Shown: piece after piece, positions 50,490 through 58,327 of the stretch
How the letters are laid out: every line of letters starts with the position of its first letter
How positions within the stretch are numbered: position 1 is the first letter of the stretch
Source: Actinophytocola sp963729115
GTDB lineage: Bacteria > Actinomycetota > Actinomycetes > Mycobacteriales > Pseudonocardiaceae
Direction of reading: 5' to 3'
NCBI GenBank assembly: GCA_963729115.1
Contig: CAVSMR010000014.1
Span: 62,001 to 126,000, forward strand
DNA length: 64,000 nucleotides
Translations under genes and position numbers: made by a program
Notes under the pieces: generated by a model
Told to the model about the DNA's origin: nothing
What the model saw: the letters and a program-made list of their open reading frames with translations, nothing else
The model's database searches: none

Positions 50490-51002
50490 TGCTCGGTCCT
50501 TTCTCGTCCGTTGCGCCGCGGGGAAGATGCCCGCGACGAGATCGAGAATGCCCGGAACCGAGCGATTGTCAAAATGGTTGTCCACAGCCGCCGAGTTATC
50601 CACAGTCCGCCGCACGAACCCCATTCCCGTCACCCCTCCCCGATAGAATGGAGCCATGGGGTGCCCCCGGAGAGGGTGGGGGATGCGACCGTGGGTGCGC
50701 GTGCGCGCGGGTTTTTTGCGGGTGGGAGGGGCGGGGTTGGGCGGATGGGAGGGCGGGGGCGCCGGTTGGGTGAGCGGTTGGGTGAGCGAGGGGAGAAGTG
50801 GGGATATGGCGTGGGTTTTCGCGGTGGTCGAGTGATTTGGGCGCGCCGTTGGGGGCGGCGGCGGATGGGGGGCGTCCGGTGTGGACGGTGTCGCGTGGGC
50901 GGCATCGTGGGGGCGGGAGGGGCCGGGGGGCGGCGGCTGTCCCGCGGTCGTGATGAATGGCTGAGAATTCGGTCAGCCTATTTCTCGGTCCGTGAATCGG
51001 GG
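50490..51002. other. 513-bp intergenic region, strongly G-rich on one strand
   Basis: No convincing gene. It holds the promoter side of the I36 gene, copy B of the dispersed DnaA-box element, and from 50658 to 50945 a stretch with G runs on the plus strand at almost every step. Within it are a T6 run (50712-50717) and a tandem pair of GGTTGGGTGAGC (50764-50787). Confidence 0.55.
50578..50682 (-). repeat. Dispersed element with DnaA-box-like pair, copy B
   Basis: TTGTCCACA (50578-50586, the preferred actinobacterial DnaA box) and TTATCCACA (50596-50604) at 18-bp period, a 53-base spacer, then the 25-bp core (50658-50682) identical to copy A on the opposite strand. The spacers share only scattered similarity, so the ends seem to be what is conserved. 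Confidence 0.65.
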
Positions 51003-51860
51003 TCAGGTCTTTGCTGTGCCTCGGCGGTTTTCGCGGATTGTTTCGATGACGTCGTCGTCCCAGCGGTGGGTGCGCATCAGCTTGTAGCGCTCGCACGCCA
51101 CCCACATGTACGCGTGCGCCTCGGTCTCCGTCTCGATCAGGCCCGCCTGCCGCAGCATGCGCACGACCGGCAGGAACTCGTCGTCGTGCCAGCGGCGGGC
51201 GATCTCCGCGCGGTCTAGGAAGCGGCCCTCGTCCTGCATGAGGCGGAAGCCCCACGCCTCGATCGCCTCGGCGAGCTCCGCGTACTCCCACGGATCGCCC
51301 AGCGAGATGGCCCGGCGGGCCTCGCCGGTCAGCGGCACGCGCTCCAGGAAGATCCGCCGGTAGTCCTTCATCAGCAGGTCAGCGCGGTACCGCACGCCCT
51401 CGGGCGAGAGCCGGGTGGTGACCTCGGTGACGTAGGCGTCGATCGTCTTCAGGCCGAGCGCGTGCGCGACCGACACGCGGTGGTGGCCGTCCAGCACGAA
51501 GTGCATGTCACCCACCCGGTAGACCTCGATCGGCGGAACCGACTCGCCGCGGCGCTGCGCCAGCGCGAGCCGCTGCCAGCGCTCCCGCACCTGACCCGAC
51601 GTCGGGCGGAAGCGGCGGTCGAACTCGCGGCTCCGGTCGACCGTGCCGACGATCGAGTCCAGCTGGATGACCTGCAGCCCGAGCCGCCGCTCGCCGGTCC
51701 GGCCCAGCGCGGCCACGACCTCGTCGAACGGGAGCATGATGTTCACGTCGTCCGGCGAGCGGCGCAGCCACTGCGCCAGCCGGGACATCACCTGCCGCCG
51801 GCGCATCCGGAGAAAATCGTTCTCGGCGTCCGCCACGGGAAAGCCGGTGTCACGGTTCAT
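51003..51860 (-). CDS. ParB-like nuclease domain protein
   Basis: A 285-residue protein. The N-terminal half contains the ParB/Srx fold: LPFDEVVAALG, LQVIQLDSIVGTVDRSREFDRRFRP, then VPPIEVYRVGDMHFVLDGHHRVSVAHALG, whose GHHR replaces the GERR of ParB, a form common in stand-alone ParB-like enzymes. The C-terminal half is helical (WEYAELAEAIEAWGFRLMQDEG). It is not the chromosome-partition ParB. ATG at 51860; an upstream ATG at 51875 is possible. It overlaps the end of the metallophosphoesterase gene, so they form an operon. Confidence 0.78.
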   Translation of the reverse strand: MNRDTGFPVADAENDFLRMRRRQVMSRLAQWLRRSPDDVNIMLPFDEVVAALGRTGERRLGLQVIQLDSIVGTVDRSREFDRRFRPTSGQVRERWQRLALAQRRGESVPPIEVYRVGDMHFVLDGHHRVSVAHALGLKTIDAYVTEVTTRLSPEGVRYRADLLMKDYRRIFLERVPLTGEARRAISLGDPWEYAELAEAIEAWGFRLMQDEGRFLDRAEIARRWHDDEFLPVVRMLRQAGLIETETEAHAYMWVACERYKLMRTHRWDDDVIETIRENRRGTAKT

Positions 51861-52527
51861 CGTCGTCCCCCGCATCTGGTAGCTCCAGGATGCGGTAGCC
51901 GACGGTGTTCACAACACGGGTTTTTCCCAGTTCCCGGTCGGGCGTCGGCTGACCGTGCGGATGGATGTGTCCGTGGAGCAGCATTCTGGGCCGCATTCGC
52001 TCGACCGCGGTGTGCAGGCAGGCGAACCCGCGATGCGGCGGATCCTCCCGGTCGCCGCAGTCCAGCGGCGGTGAGTGGGTCAGCAGCACGTCCACGCGAT
52101 GCCCGTCGCGGCGCTCGCGGCGGGCCGCCATCCGGGAGACCTTCGCCGCGCGCCGGGCCTGCTGGCGTTCCGTCCACTGGTTGGGACCGTCGTTGTAGCG
52201 GATCGACCCGCCGAGCCCGGCGATCCGCAGGCCGGCGACGTCGATGACCTGCGCGTCGGCGTTCACGCCACCGGTCGGGCCCGGCCAGTCCACTGGCAGT
52301 CCGTCGCGGATCCAGAGCCCGCGCCGCTCGTGCCCGGACAGGTCCGCGTCGTGGTTCCCGGGCACGAACACGCAGGGCTTGTTCAGCTCGTTCGCCAGGT
52401 GCTCGAGGTAGTCAAACGGCAGGTCACCGGCACCGAGCACCAGGTCAACGTCTCCGGCACGCTTGTGGATCCAGTCGGTCCAGAGCGGCGCCACGATCTC
52501 GTCGGAGACGGACAGTACTTTCGGCAC
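51850..52527 (-). CDS. Metallophosphoesterase
   Basis: A 225-residue calcineurin-fold protein. Metal motifs: AGDLPFDY, VPGNHD, THSPPLDCGD and HGHIHPHGQ. The first motif (SVSDEIVAPLW) lacks the DxH of typical enzymes, as in some phosphodiesterase-like members, so the metal site may be altered. GTG at 52527 with TACGCT seven bases upstream points to leaderless expression. First gene of an operon with the ParB-like gene; substrate unknown. Confidence 0.85.
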   Translation of the reverse strand: MPKVLSVSDEIVAPLWTDWIHKRAGDVDLVLGAGDLPFDYLEHLANELNKPCVFVPGNHDADLSGHERRGLWIRDGLPVDWPGPTGGVNADAQVIDVAGLRIAGLGGSIRYNDGPNQWTERQQARRAAKVSRMAARRERRDGHRVDVLLTHSPPLDCGDREDPPHRGFACLHTAVERMRPRMLLHGHIHPHGQPTPDRELGKTRVVNTVGYRILELPDAGDDDEP

Positions 52528-52534
52528 GCCACCG

Positions 52535-52540
52535 AGCGTA
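52535..52540 (-). promoter_or_regulatory. -10 box of the metallophosphoesterase gene (leaderless type)
   Basis: TACGCT on the minus strand, seven bases before the GTG. Confidence 0.5.
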
Positions 52541-52635
52541 CGGAAGCAGGCGTCCGGTCAGGCTAGTGCCGTCACAGCGTGCAACCCATTACCCTCAGAC
52601 ACGAATGTCGGGGAAACGGCAGGGAGCTGACACGA

Positions 52636-53799
52636 ATGGTGGACCAGCCGAGCGCGGGGACCGGTACGAATGCGGCCGCCACTGACTACTACGTCAACGG
52701 TGGAGTGAACTGGCCAGGGTTCACACTCGAGGAGCTCGTGGCGATGGTGGCCGAGAAGGCCAGCGTGCCCCAGCTCGAGCGTCTCGCCCTGGACTGGCGC
52801 ACGGCCGGGGACGGCATCGTCGACACGGCCGACTACCTGGCGGACGCGCTGGACGACCTCATGAACTACTGGTCGGGCCCGTCGGCCGACAAGGCCCGCC
52901 ACACCGTCGCGCTCAACGCTCAGTGGGTGTCCGACCTCGGCACCACGGCGCGCGACATGGGCGCCCCCATCGACGAGGCCGCCGGTGCGCTCAAGGCCGC
53001 CCAGGAGACGATGCCGAACATGCCGGCGATCGCGCAGGGGGACCAGCCCGGCTCGGCGCCGATCAACGCGGAGCAGGCCGCCGCGCTCACCGGGAGCCCG
53101 CTCGGCGGCGCGGTCGGCGCCGCGGCCGCCGGGTCGCGGAGCGCGTTCGCCGCGCAGGCCGAGCAGGCGGGGTCCAAGCGTGTCGCGGTGGAGACCATGC
53201 AGCGCTTCGAGAACGCCGCCGTCGGCATCGACCGGGCCACGCCCCGGTTCCTCGGCCAGAACGACGTCCTCGTGCCGCACGAGGACGGCCTCGTCCTCGA
53301 CCCGGCCACCGGCGAGTGGGTCCGGAAGGTCACCACGGTCACGGGCATCGACATGCGGTGGGACCTGCTGACCAACCTGCCCATCGACGCCACGGCCGCG
53401 CAGCGCGCGCTCGGCCTCTCGGACGGCAACGGCAACTTCGCCCTGGTCAACGGGAACTTCACCGGGGTCGGCGGCATCGGCGGGGGCGGGTCGGGCGCGA
53501 TGAACCTGTCCCCGATCTCCGGCGGCAACTCCGCGGTCGGCGCCATCGGCGGCGGGAGCCCGGAGAGCATGGGCGGCGGCGTGCCGACCCGCGGCGGTGC
53601 GCTGCCCACGGCGGCCTCGGGTGTGATCGGCGGGGCCAACTCCCCGCACGGCGCGGGCGGCCCGATGGGCGCCACGCCGATGGCCGGAGGCGGTCTCATG
53701 GGCGCCTCCACGCAGCCGCACCGCAGAAGGGTGCCCTACGACGCCGACGACCCGTTCGACACGGGCCAGAAGGCGTCACCGCCGGTTATCGGCCTCTGA
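52636..53799 (+). CDS. Type VII secretion W-x-G protein, PPE-like partner (module 1)
   Basis: A 387-residue protein. The N-terminal 180 residues are helical with a W-S-G turn at residues 79-81 (NYWSGPSADKAR), as in WXG100 and PPE proteins, preceded by YYVNGGVNWPGF. The rest is Gly- and Ala-rich and ends RRRVPYDADDPF...PPVIGL, an ending shared with the module 2 paralogue at 56.5 kb. It is likely a substrate or carrier for the ESX-like system, probably pairing with the next gene's product. ATG at 52636, GGGAG nine bases upstream. First gene of module 1. Confidence 0.8.
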   Translation: MVDQPSAGTGTNAAATDYYVNGGVNWPGFTLEELVAMVAEKASVPQLERLALDWRTAGDGIVDTADYLADALDDLMNYWSGPSADKARHTVALNAQWVSDLGTTARDMGAPIDEAAGALKAAQETMPNMPAIAQGDQPGSAPINAEQAAALTGSPLGGAVGAAAAGSRSAFAAQAEQAGSKRVAVETMQRFENAAVGIDRATPRFLGQNDVLVPHEDGLVLDPATGEWVRKVTTVTGIDMRWDLLTNLPIDATAAQRALGLSDGNGNFALVNGNFTGVGGIGGGGSGAMNLSPISGGNSAVGAIGGGSPESMGGGVPTRGGALPTAASGVIGGANSPHGAGGPMGATPMAGGGLMGASTQPHRRRVPYDADDPFDTGQKASPPVIGL

Positions 53800-53832
53800 T
53801 CCGTCCATACGCGCACAAGGGAATCCAGTGCC

Positions 53833-55614
53833 ATGGGAGCAGACGACTTCTTCACGGCGGACACCGCGGCCGCCGCCGACCCGGCTCAGGTCTACGCGAT
53901 GGACCCGGCCACCGCGCAGGCCTTCGCGGTCGACCCCGCCGCCGCGCAGAGCGGAGTGCTGACCGGGGACCTGTCCGCGGCGGGGCCGATCCCGCCGCCC
54001 GCGATGCCCACGGCCATGCCGGGCGCGGTGCCGGCCCCCGTGGCGGTCCCGCCGGCCATGCCGAACCAGGTCGTGGCCGCGCCCGCCGCACCCCCCACCA
54101 CGGGCGCGGGCTGGGCGATCGACCCGGATCGGCTGCGCTCGTTCAGCGACGCGGTCACCCGTGCGCGGTCCTACCTGGACGCCGTGCAGATGAAGGTCAA
54201 CCAGATGCAGGGCGCCGAGCTCACGCCGCAGCTGGGCACCAGCTCGGTGGGCCGGCAGCTGGCGAAGAAGTTCGACGACCGGCTCAACGCCACCGAAGGC
54301 CTGCGCGGCATGCTCGAAGAGGCCATGGCGCGCATGCAGAAGTTCGTGGCCAGCGCGGAGGCGGCGGCGCGAACGTACGAGGACATGGACGAGACGGAGC
54401 GGGCCTCCTTCGACGGCATCCTGCCGGACACGGGCGGCATCCTGACCGACGTCCTCGACGGGATCATGGGCGGCGGCGGCGGGTCGGACACCGCCCCGCA
54501 GGACACGCACGACGGCCACTACGGCGACCCGCACGACGGCTATGACGACCACTACGGCGACGACCACGACGACGGCCACGGTTCGGACCACGGCTCCGAC
54601 CACGGCCCCGATCATGGTTCCGACCATGGGGGCGAGCCGGGCGGGCAGGACGGCGAGCAGGGTCCCGATGACGGGACCGGTCCCGGATCGGACCACGGCC
54701 CGGATCACGGCGGGCCGGATGACGGCTTCGGCGACGGTGCCGGGGACGGCCACGGCGATGGCGACGGCTTCGGCGACGGTCACGGGGACGGCCACGACGG
54801 ACCGGGCGGCTCCGACCAGGGCCACGACTGGGACCTCGGTGACCCGGGCGACGGGCCGGGTTCGGATCAGGGCGGGCCGGGCGACGGTGCCGGCAACGAC
54901 CACGGCGGTTCGGATCACGGCGGTGGCTACGACCACGGCGGTCCGGATGGCGGCGGTGGCGACCATGGTGGTCCGGATGGTGGCGGTGGCGACCATGGCG
55001 GGCCCGGTTCGGACACGGGCGCCGGCAATGACCACGGCGGCGGTGGTTACGACCACGGTGGCTCGGACCACGGCGGCGGCTCGGACAACGGGTCTGGCTA
55101 CGGCCAGGGTGGCGGTTCGGATCACGGCGGTGGCTCGGACAACGGCGGCGGGTATGGCCAAGGTGGCGGCAATGACCACGGCGCCGGTTCGGACCATGGC
55201 GGCGGCTCGGATAGCGGCGGCGGGTCCGGCCAGGGTGGCGGTTCGGATCACGGCGGGTCCGGCCACGGTGGCGGTGACACCGGCGCTGGTGGCGGCCAGG
55301 GCGGGCCAGGCTCCGACGGCGGTTCCGGTTCGCACGGTGGCGCCGACCAGGGTGGTTCCGGCCACGGTGGCGGCTCCGGCGCGGACCACGGTTCCGGCGG
55401 CCAGAGCGGGCCGGGTCCGGATCAGGGTGCCGGTTGGCGGCCACGGCTCGGGCGGCGATCACGGCGTGGCTCGGGCGGTGACACGGGCGGTGGCTCGGGC
55501 CATGGATCGAGCAACGGGGGCGGCCAGAACGGGTCCGGGCAGCAGTGGCCGACCGCCGATGCCGACGCGGGTGGCGGTGGCGGTGGCGGTCCAAAGGCCG
55601 GGCACCGGGGCTAG
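53833..55614 (+). CDS. Type VII secreted YxxxD protein with long Gly/Asp/His-rich tail (module 1)
   Basis: A 593-residue protein. Residues 1-95 are Ala/Pro-rich. Residues 96-190 are a helical domain with LGTSSVGRQLAKKFDDR and, after the second helix, the secretion motif Y182-E-D-M-D186 (YxxxD). From residue 213 to the end the chain is almost only Gly, Asp, His, Ser with some Asn and Gln (GSDHGGGSDNGGG repeats). The domain is clearly homologous to the 116-residue product at 57975, which lacks the tail. A short segment (residues 535-547, WRPRLGRRSRRGS) breaks the pattern and looks like a local frame slip. The tail could bind metal ions outside the cell; this is inference. Confidence 0.78.
   Translation: MGADDFFTADTAAAADPAQVYAMDPATAQAFAVDPAAAQSGVLTGDLSAAGPIPPPAMPTAMPGAVPAPVAVPPAMPNQVVAAPAAPPTTGAGWAIDPDRLRSFSDAVTRARSYLDAVQMKVNQMQGAELTPQLGTSSVGRQLAKKFDDRLNATEGLRGMLEEAMARMQKFVASAEAAARTYEDMDETERASFDGILPDTGGILTDVLDGIMGGGGGSDTAPQDTHDGHYGDPHDGYDDHYGDDHDDGHGSDHGSDHGPDHGSDHGGEPGGQDGEQGPDDGTGPGSDHGPDHGGPDDGFGDGAGDGHGDGDGFGDGHGDGHDGPGGSDQGHDWDLGDPGDGPGSDQGGPGDGAGNDHGGSDHGGGYDHGGPDGGGGDHGGPDGGGGDHGGPGSDTGAGNDHGGGGYDHGGSDHGGGSDNGSGYGQGGGSDHGGGSDNGGGYGQGGGNDHGAGSDHGGGSDSGGGSGQGGGSDHGGSGHGGGDTGAGGGQGGPGSDGGSGSHGGADQGGSGHGGGSGADHGSGGQSGPGPDQGAGWRPRLGRRSRRGSGGDTGGGSGHGSSNGGGQNGSGQQWPTADADAGGGGGGGPKAGHRG
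54469..55545. repeat. Gly/Asp/His codon repeat region
   Basis: Short imperfect repeats of GGCGGTTCGGATCACGG type encode the Gly/Asp/His/Ser tail. Unit length varies between 9 and 24 nt. The antisense and alternative frames remain open only because of this repeat. Confidence 0.75.
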
Positions 55615-56418
55615 ATGATCATCAGTGCGAGATCCGCGGTCCCCATCGGTGTCGCGGAGGTCGACCTGTTGTGCGCGGCGGCGAACTCAGCGCCGCCGTT
55701 CCCGCTGCGCATTCCCAACGTCGGCAGCACGATCCTCGAGCGCCGGCTGAGCCTGCGCCTCGCCCGCGAGAGGCTCGCCGCCCGGGGGCTCGCCGACGAG
55801 CGTGGCCCGCTGGGCGTCGCCGAGGCGTTCGCCTACCTGCTGCAGGACTGCACGCTCGCGCTGGACATGGTGCTGTCGCTGGGCTCCGATGTCATGGGCG
55901 CGGTGCTACTCGCCCGCCACGACGTCGCCGTCCTCACCACCCAGGAGCTGACCGGCGACGGCACCGTGCACATGGCCGAGCTCCGCATCGACGACGCCGT
56001 CGACGAGCTGCTCGGGTTCGTCCCGACGCACGAGCCCGGCATGACCTCGCCGTTCTCCATCCCGACCGGCGCCCTCGACCGCGTCCACCAGGCCCTGCTC
56101 GGCCGCAGCGGGCGCCAGCTCGACTCCGGCGAGTGGGACGCCCTGCTCGCCCGGCACGGCATCGACGACCGGACCGCGCGCCGGCTCGTCACCTACCTGC
56201 AACCCGTGCTCGGCAACGGGCAGGTCGGGCTCGCGACCCGCGGCGGCTACGCCATGGAGTGGCGCCGGGTCGGCGGCGAGCTGCGTTGGCTCGACACCGA
56301 TCGGGGCCGCTTCCAGCTCGTCGCGGGCAAGGACGAGGAGTGGATGAACGTCAGCCCGCTGCACGCGAACGACCTCGCCGCGGGGATCCGCCGAATGGCC
56401 GGTGAGCTGCGCGACTGA
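55615..56418 (+). CDS. EspG-like ESX secretion-associated chaperone (module 1)
   Basis: A 267-residue EspG-family protein. Characteristic stretches: AEVDLLCAAA, GLADERGPLGVAEAFAYLL, a middle with TVHMAELRIDDAVDELL, and the C-terminal VTYLQPVLGNGQVGLATRGG with WRRVGGELRWLDTDRGRF. EspG proteins bind PE/PPE-type substrate pairs in the cytosol and keep them soluble for export. ATG follows the previous stop directly. It is paralogous to the protein at 58328. Confidence 0.85.
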   Translation: MIISARSAVPIGVAEVDLLCAAANSAPPFPLRIPNVGSTILERRLSLRLARERLAARGLADERGPLGVAEAFAYLLQDCTLALDMVLSLGSDVMGAVLLARHDVAVLTTQELTGDGTVHMAELRIDDAVDELLGFVPTHEPGMTSPFSIPTGALDRVHQALLGRSGRQLDSGEWDALLARHGIDDRTARRLVTYLQPVLGNGQVGLATRGGYAMEWRRVGGELRWLDTDRGRFQLVAGKDEEWMNVSPLHANDLAAGIRRMAGELRD

Positions 56419-56517
56419 GCCGGAAAGTTGCCCACAATTCAGACGGTTGGCTCTCCCTTGGACTGTGCCGAGCCGCTAATCTGACCGTCGGAATCGATGA
56501 TGGTGGGGAGCGGGGCT

Positions 56518-57957
56518 GTGGGCGGTTTCGAGCAGATCATCCGGCAGGCCATGGACGCCAGAACCCGGGCCGTGCAGGCGGCGCAGCAGGCGGAACAGGA
56601 CCGGCGCCGGCGCCGGCAGGAGAACGACCACTACGTCACGGGCGGTGTCCACTGGGACGGCTACGGGCTGGAGCCGCTCATCAAGATGGTGGGCGAGCGG
56701 GCCAACCCGGCGCAGCTCGACGCGCTCGCCGGTGAGTGGAGCCGGCACGGCCAGTCCGTGGTCAGTGCCTCCGACGACCTGAACCGGTCGCTGTCCACGC
56801 TGATGCAGTTCTGGTCCGGGGACGCGGCCGACCAGGCGCTGCAGAAGGTCACGACCAACACGACGTGGATCGCCGAGCTCGGCGGCACCGCGCAGCAGAT
56901 GTCCGGGCCGATCCAGGACGCGAGCGGCGCCCTGCGCTCGGCGCAGGACACCATGCCGGGCATGCCGAAGAACAACTGGCTCGCGTCCGCGGGCGGCGGC
57001 GCGGCGGCCGGGTTCATGATCGGCGGGCCGATGGGTGCGGCGTTCGGCGCGGCACTCGGGGGTATCGCGAGCGCGTTCGGTTTCGGCTCCAGCAAGAAGA
57101 AGCTCAAGCGCAAGGCCGTGCAGACCATGCAGCGCTACGAGACCGCGCTGCTCGGCGTCGACTCGACCACGCCGCAGTTCGGCCTGCCCTCCAACGGCGC
57201 CAACCCGGGCACCGGCCCGGTCGGCAACCCCGACCCCGGCGTCGGCACGCCCGGCGGCGCCACGCCCCCGCCCGGCACGATCGACCCGGGCCCGCGGCCC
57301 GGGCTGCCGCTGCCCGGCCCGGTGGGCGGCATCGACAACACGACCGACCCGGCGTTCGCCGGCAGCCCCGAGGGCCGCTGGCAGTCGATCACCGGTCTCG
57401 GCCCGGCGGCGAGCGGCGGCGGGAGCCTGCCGCCCAGCACGGGTCCGGGCGCGGGCGGACCGGTCGGCAACGTCCCCGGCCTCGTCGGCGGCAACGGCCG
57501 CTTCCCCGGCTCCGGCCTCGGCCCGCTCGGCGCGGGCCGCGGTGGCGCGGGCTCGGCACGTGGCGGCGTCGGCCGCAGTGGCCTGATCGGCGGCGGCCGG
57601 GGCGCGGGTGGCGCGTTCGGCCCGAACGCGGGCCGCGGGGCCGGCGGGCGCGGTGCGACCGTCGGGCGCAGCGGCAACGCTTACGGGCGCGCGTCGGGTG
57701 CGGCCGCTGGGCGCGGTGGCGCCGGCGGCAGCGGGTACGGCGCTGGCGGCGGGCGCGGCGGGGACAAGGAGTACCGCGGGCGTGGCCGGTTCAACCGGGG
57801 CGGCGCGATCAACGGCCGCGGCGGCTCGTACGGCGCGGGTGCGCCGGGGAACCGGGCCGAAGAGGAGGACGACGGCGAGCACCGCAGGCGGGTGCCGATC
57901 GAGGACGACCCGTTCTCGACCGACCTCAAGGCGGCACCGCCCGTCATCGGGCTGTAG
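56518..57957 (+). CDS. Type VII secretion W-x-G protein, PPE-like partner (module 2)
   Basis: A 479-residue paralogue of the module 1 protein: HYVTGGVHWDGYGLEPL at residues 38-54, W-S-G at residues 99-101 (QFWSGDAADQAL), a Gly/Ala hydrophobic segment (GFMIGGPMGAAFGAALGGIASAFGFG) and a long Gly/Arg/Pro tail ending RRRVPIEDDPF...APPVIGL. Start is uncertain: GTG at 56518 has GGGGAG upstream; ATG at 56497 or 56500 would add seven or six residues. A TAATCT at 56477-56482 may be its -10 box, so module 2 may have its own promoter. Confidence 0.78.
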   Translation: MGGFEQIIRQAMDARTRAVQAAQQAEQDRRRRRQENDHYVTGGVHWDGYGLEPLIKMVGERANPAQLDALAGEWSRHGQSVVSASDDLNRSLSTLMQFWSGDAADQALQKVTTNTTWIAELGGTAQQMSGPIQDASGALRSAQDTMPGMPKNNWLASAGGGAAAGFMIGGPMGAAFGAALGGIASAFGFGSSKKKLKRKAVQTMQRYETALLGVDSTTPQFGLPSNGANPGTGPVGNPDPGVGTPGGATPPPGTIDPGPRPGLPLPGPVGGIDNTTDPAFAGSPEGRWQSITGLGPAASGGGSLPPSTGPGAGGPVGNVPGLVGGNGRFPGSGLGPLGAGRGGAGSARGGVGRSGLIGGGRGAGGAFGPNAGRGAGGRGATVGRSGNAYGRASGAAAGRGGAGGSGYGAGGGRGGDKEYRGRGRFNRGGAINGRGGSYGAGAPGNRAEEEDDGEHRRRVPIEDDPFSTDLKAAPPVIGL

Positions 57958-57974
57958 GAATCGGAGGAGAACAG

Positions 57975-58325
57975 GTGTACGTAGACGATTCCACGCCCGT
58001 GGCCGGCGAGAACTGGCAGGTCGAGCCCGAGCAGGTGCGCGAGTTCGCCGCCGCGGTCGACCAGGTCCGCCGCGACCTCGAGAGGATCACCAGCGAGGTC
58101 AGCGAGATGTCCACGCCGAACTACGCGCCGATGCTGGGCACGAGCCCGGTCGGCCAGGAGCTCGCGGAGAAGTTCACCGACCGGATGGGCAGCGAGCAGG
58201 GCCTCCACGGGCAGCTGACCACCGCGCTCGCGCGCATGGAGGAGTTCATCTCCAGCGCCGAGAAGAGCGCGGCGCAGTACCAGCAGGTCGATGGAGACAA
58301 CTCCACGAAGTTCAAGTTCGTCTAG
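57975..58325 (+). CDS. Type VII secreted YxxxD small protein (module 2)
   Basis: A 116-residue helical protein. Key motifs: LGTSPVGQELAEKFTDR and the YxxxD secretion signal at residues 102-106 (YQQVD). Homologous over its whole length to residues 96-190 of the module 1 protein at 53833. GTG at 57975 has GGAGGAG five bases upstream. In size and layout it resembles PE or WXG100 partners that are exported as a heterodimer with a PPE-like protein. Confidence 0.82.
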   Translation: MYVDDSTPVAGENWQVEPEQVREFAAAVDQVRRDLERITSEVSEMSTPNYAPMLGTSPVGQELAEKFTDRMGSEQGLHGQLTTALARMEEFISSAEKSAAQYQQVDGDNSTKFKFV

Positions 58326-58327
58326 GG

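Noticed and set aside
50511..51218. 235-codon plus frame over the G-rich tract
   Set aside because: Gly/Arg product generated by G runs; it ends inside the ParB-like gene antisense.
51003..51860. Chromosome partition protein ParB
   Set aside because: GHHR replaces GERR, no helix-turn-helix DNA-binding domain for parS is evident and parA is absent.
54464..55594. Arg/His-rich minus frame and Thr/Ala-rich plus frame in the Gly/Asp/His repeat region
   Set aside because: Products of the codon repeat read in other frames; the frame with the LGTS domain and YxxxD motif is the real one.
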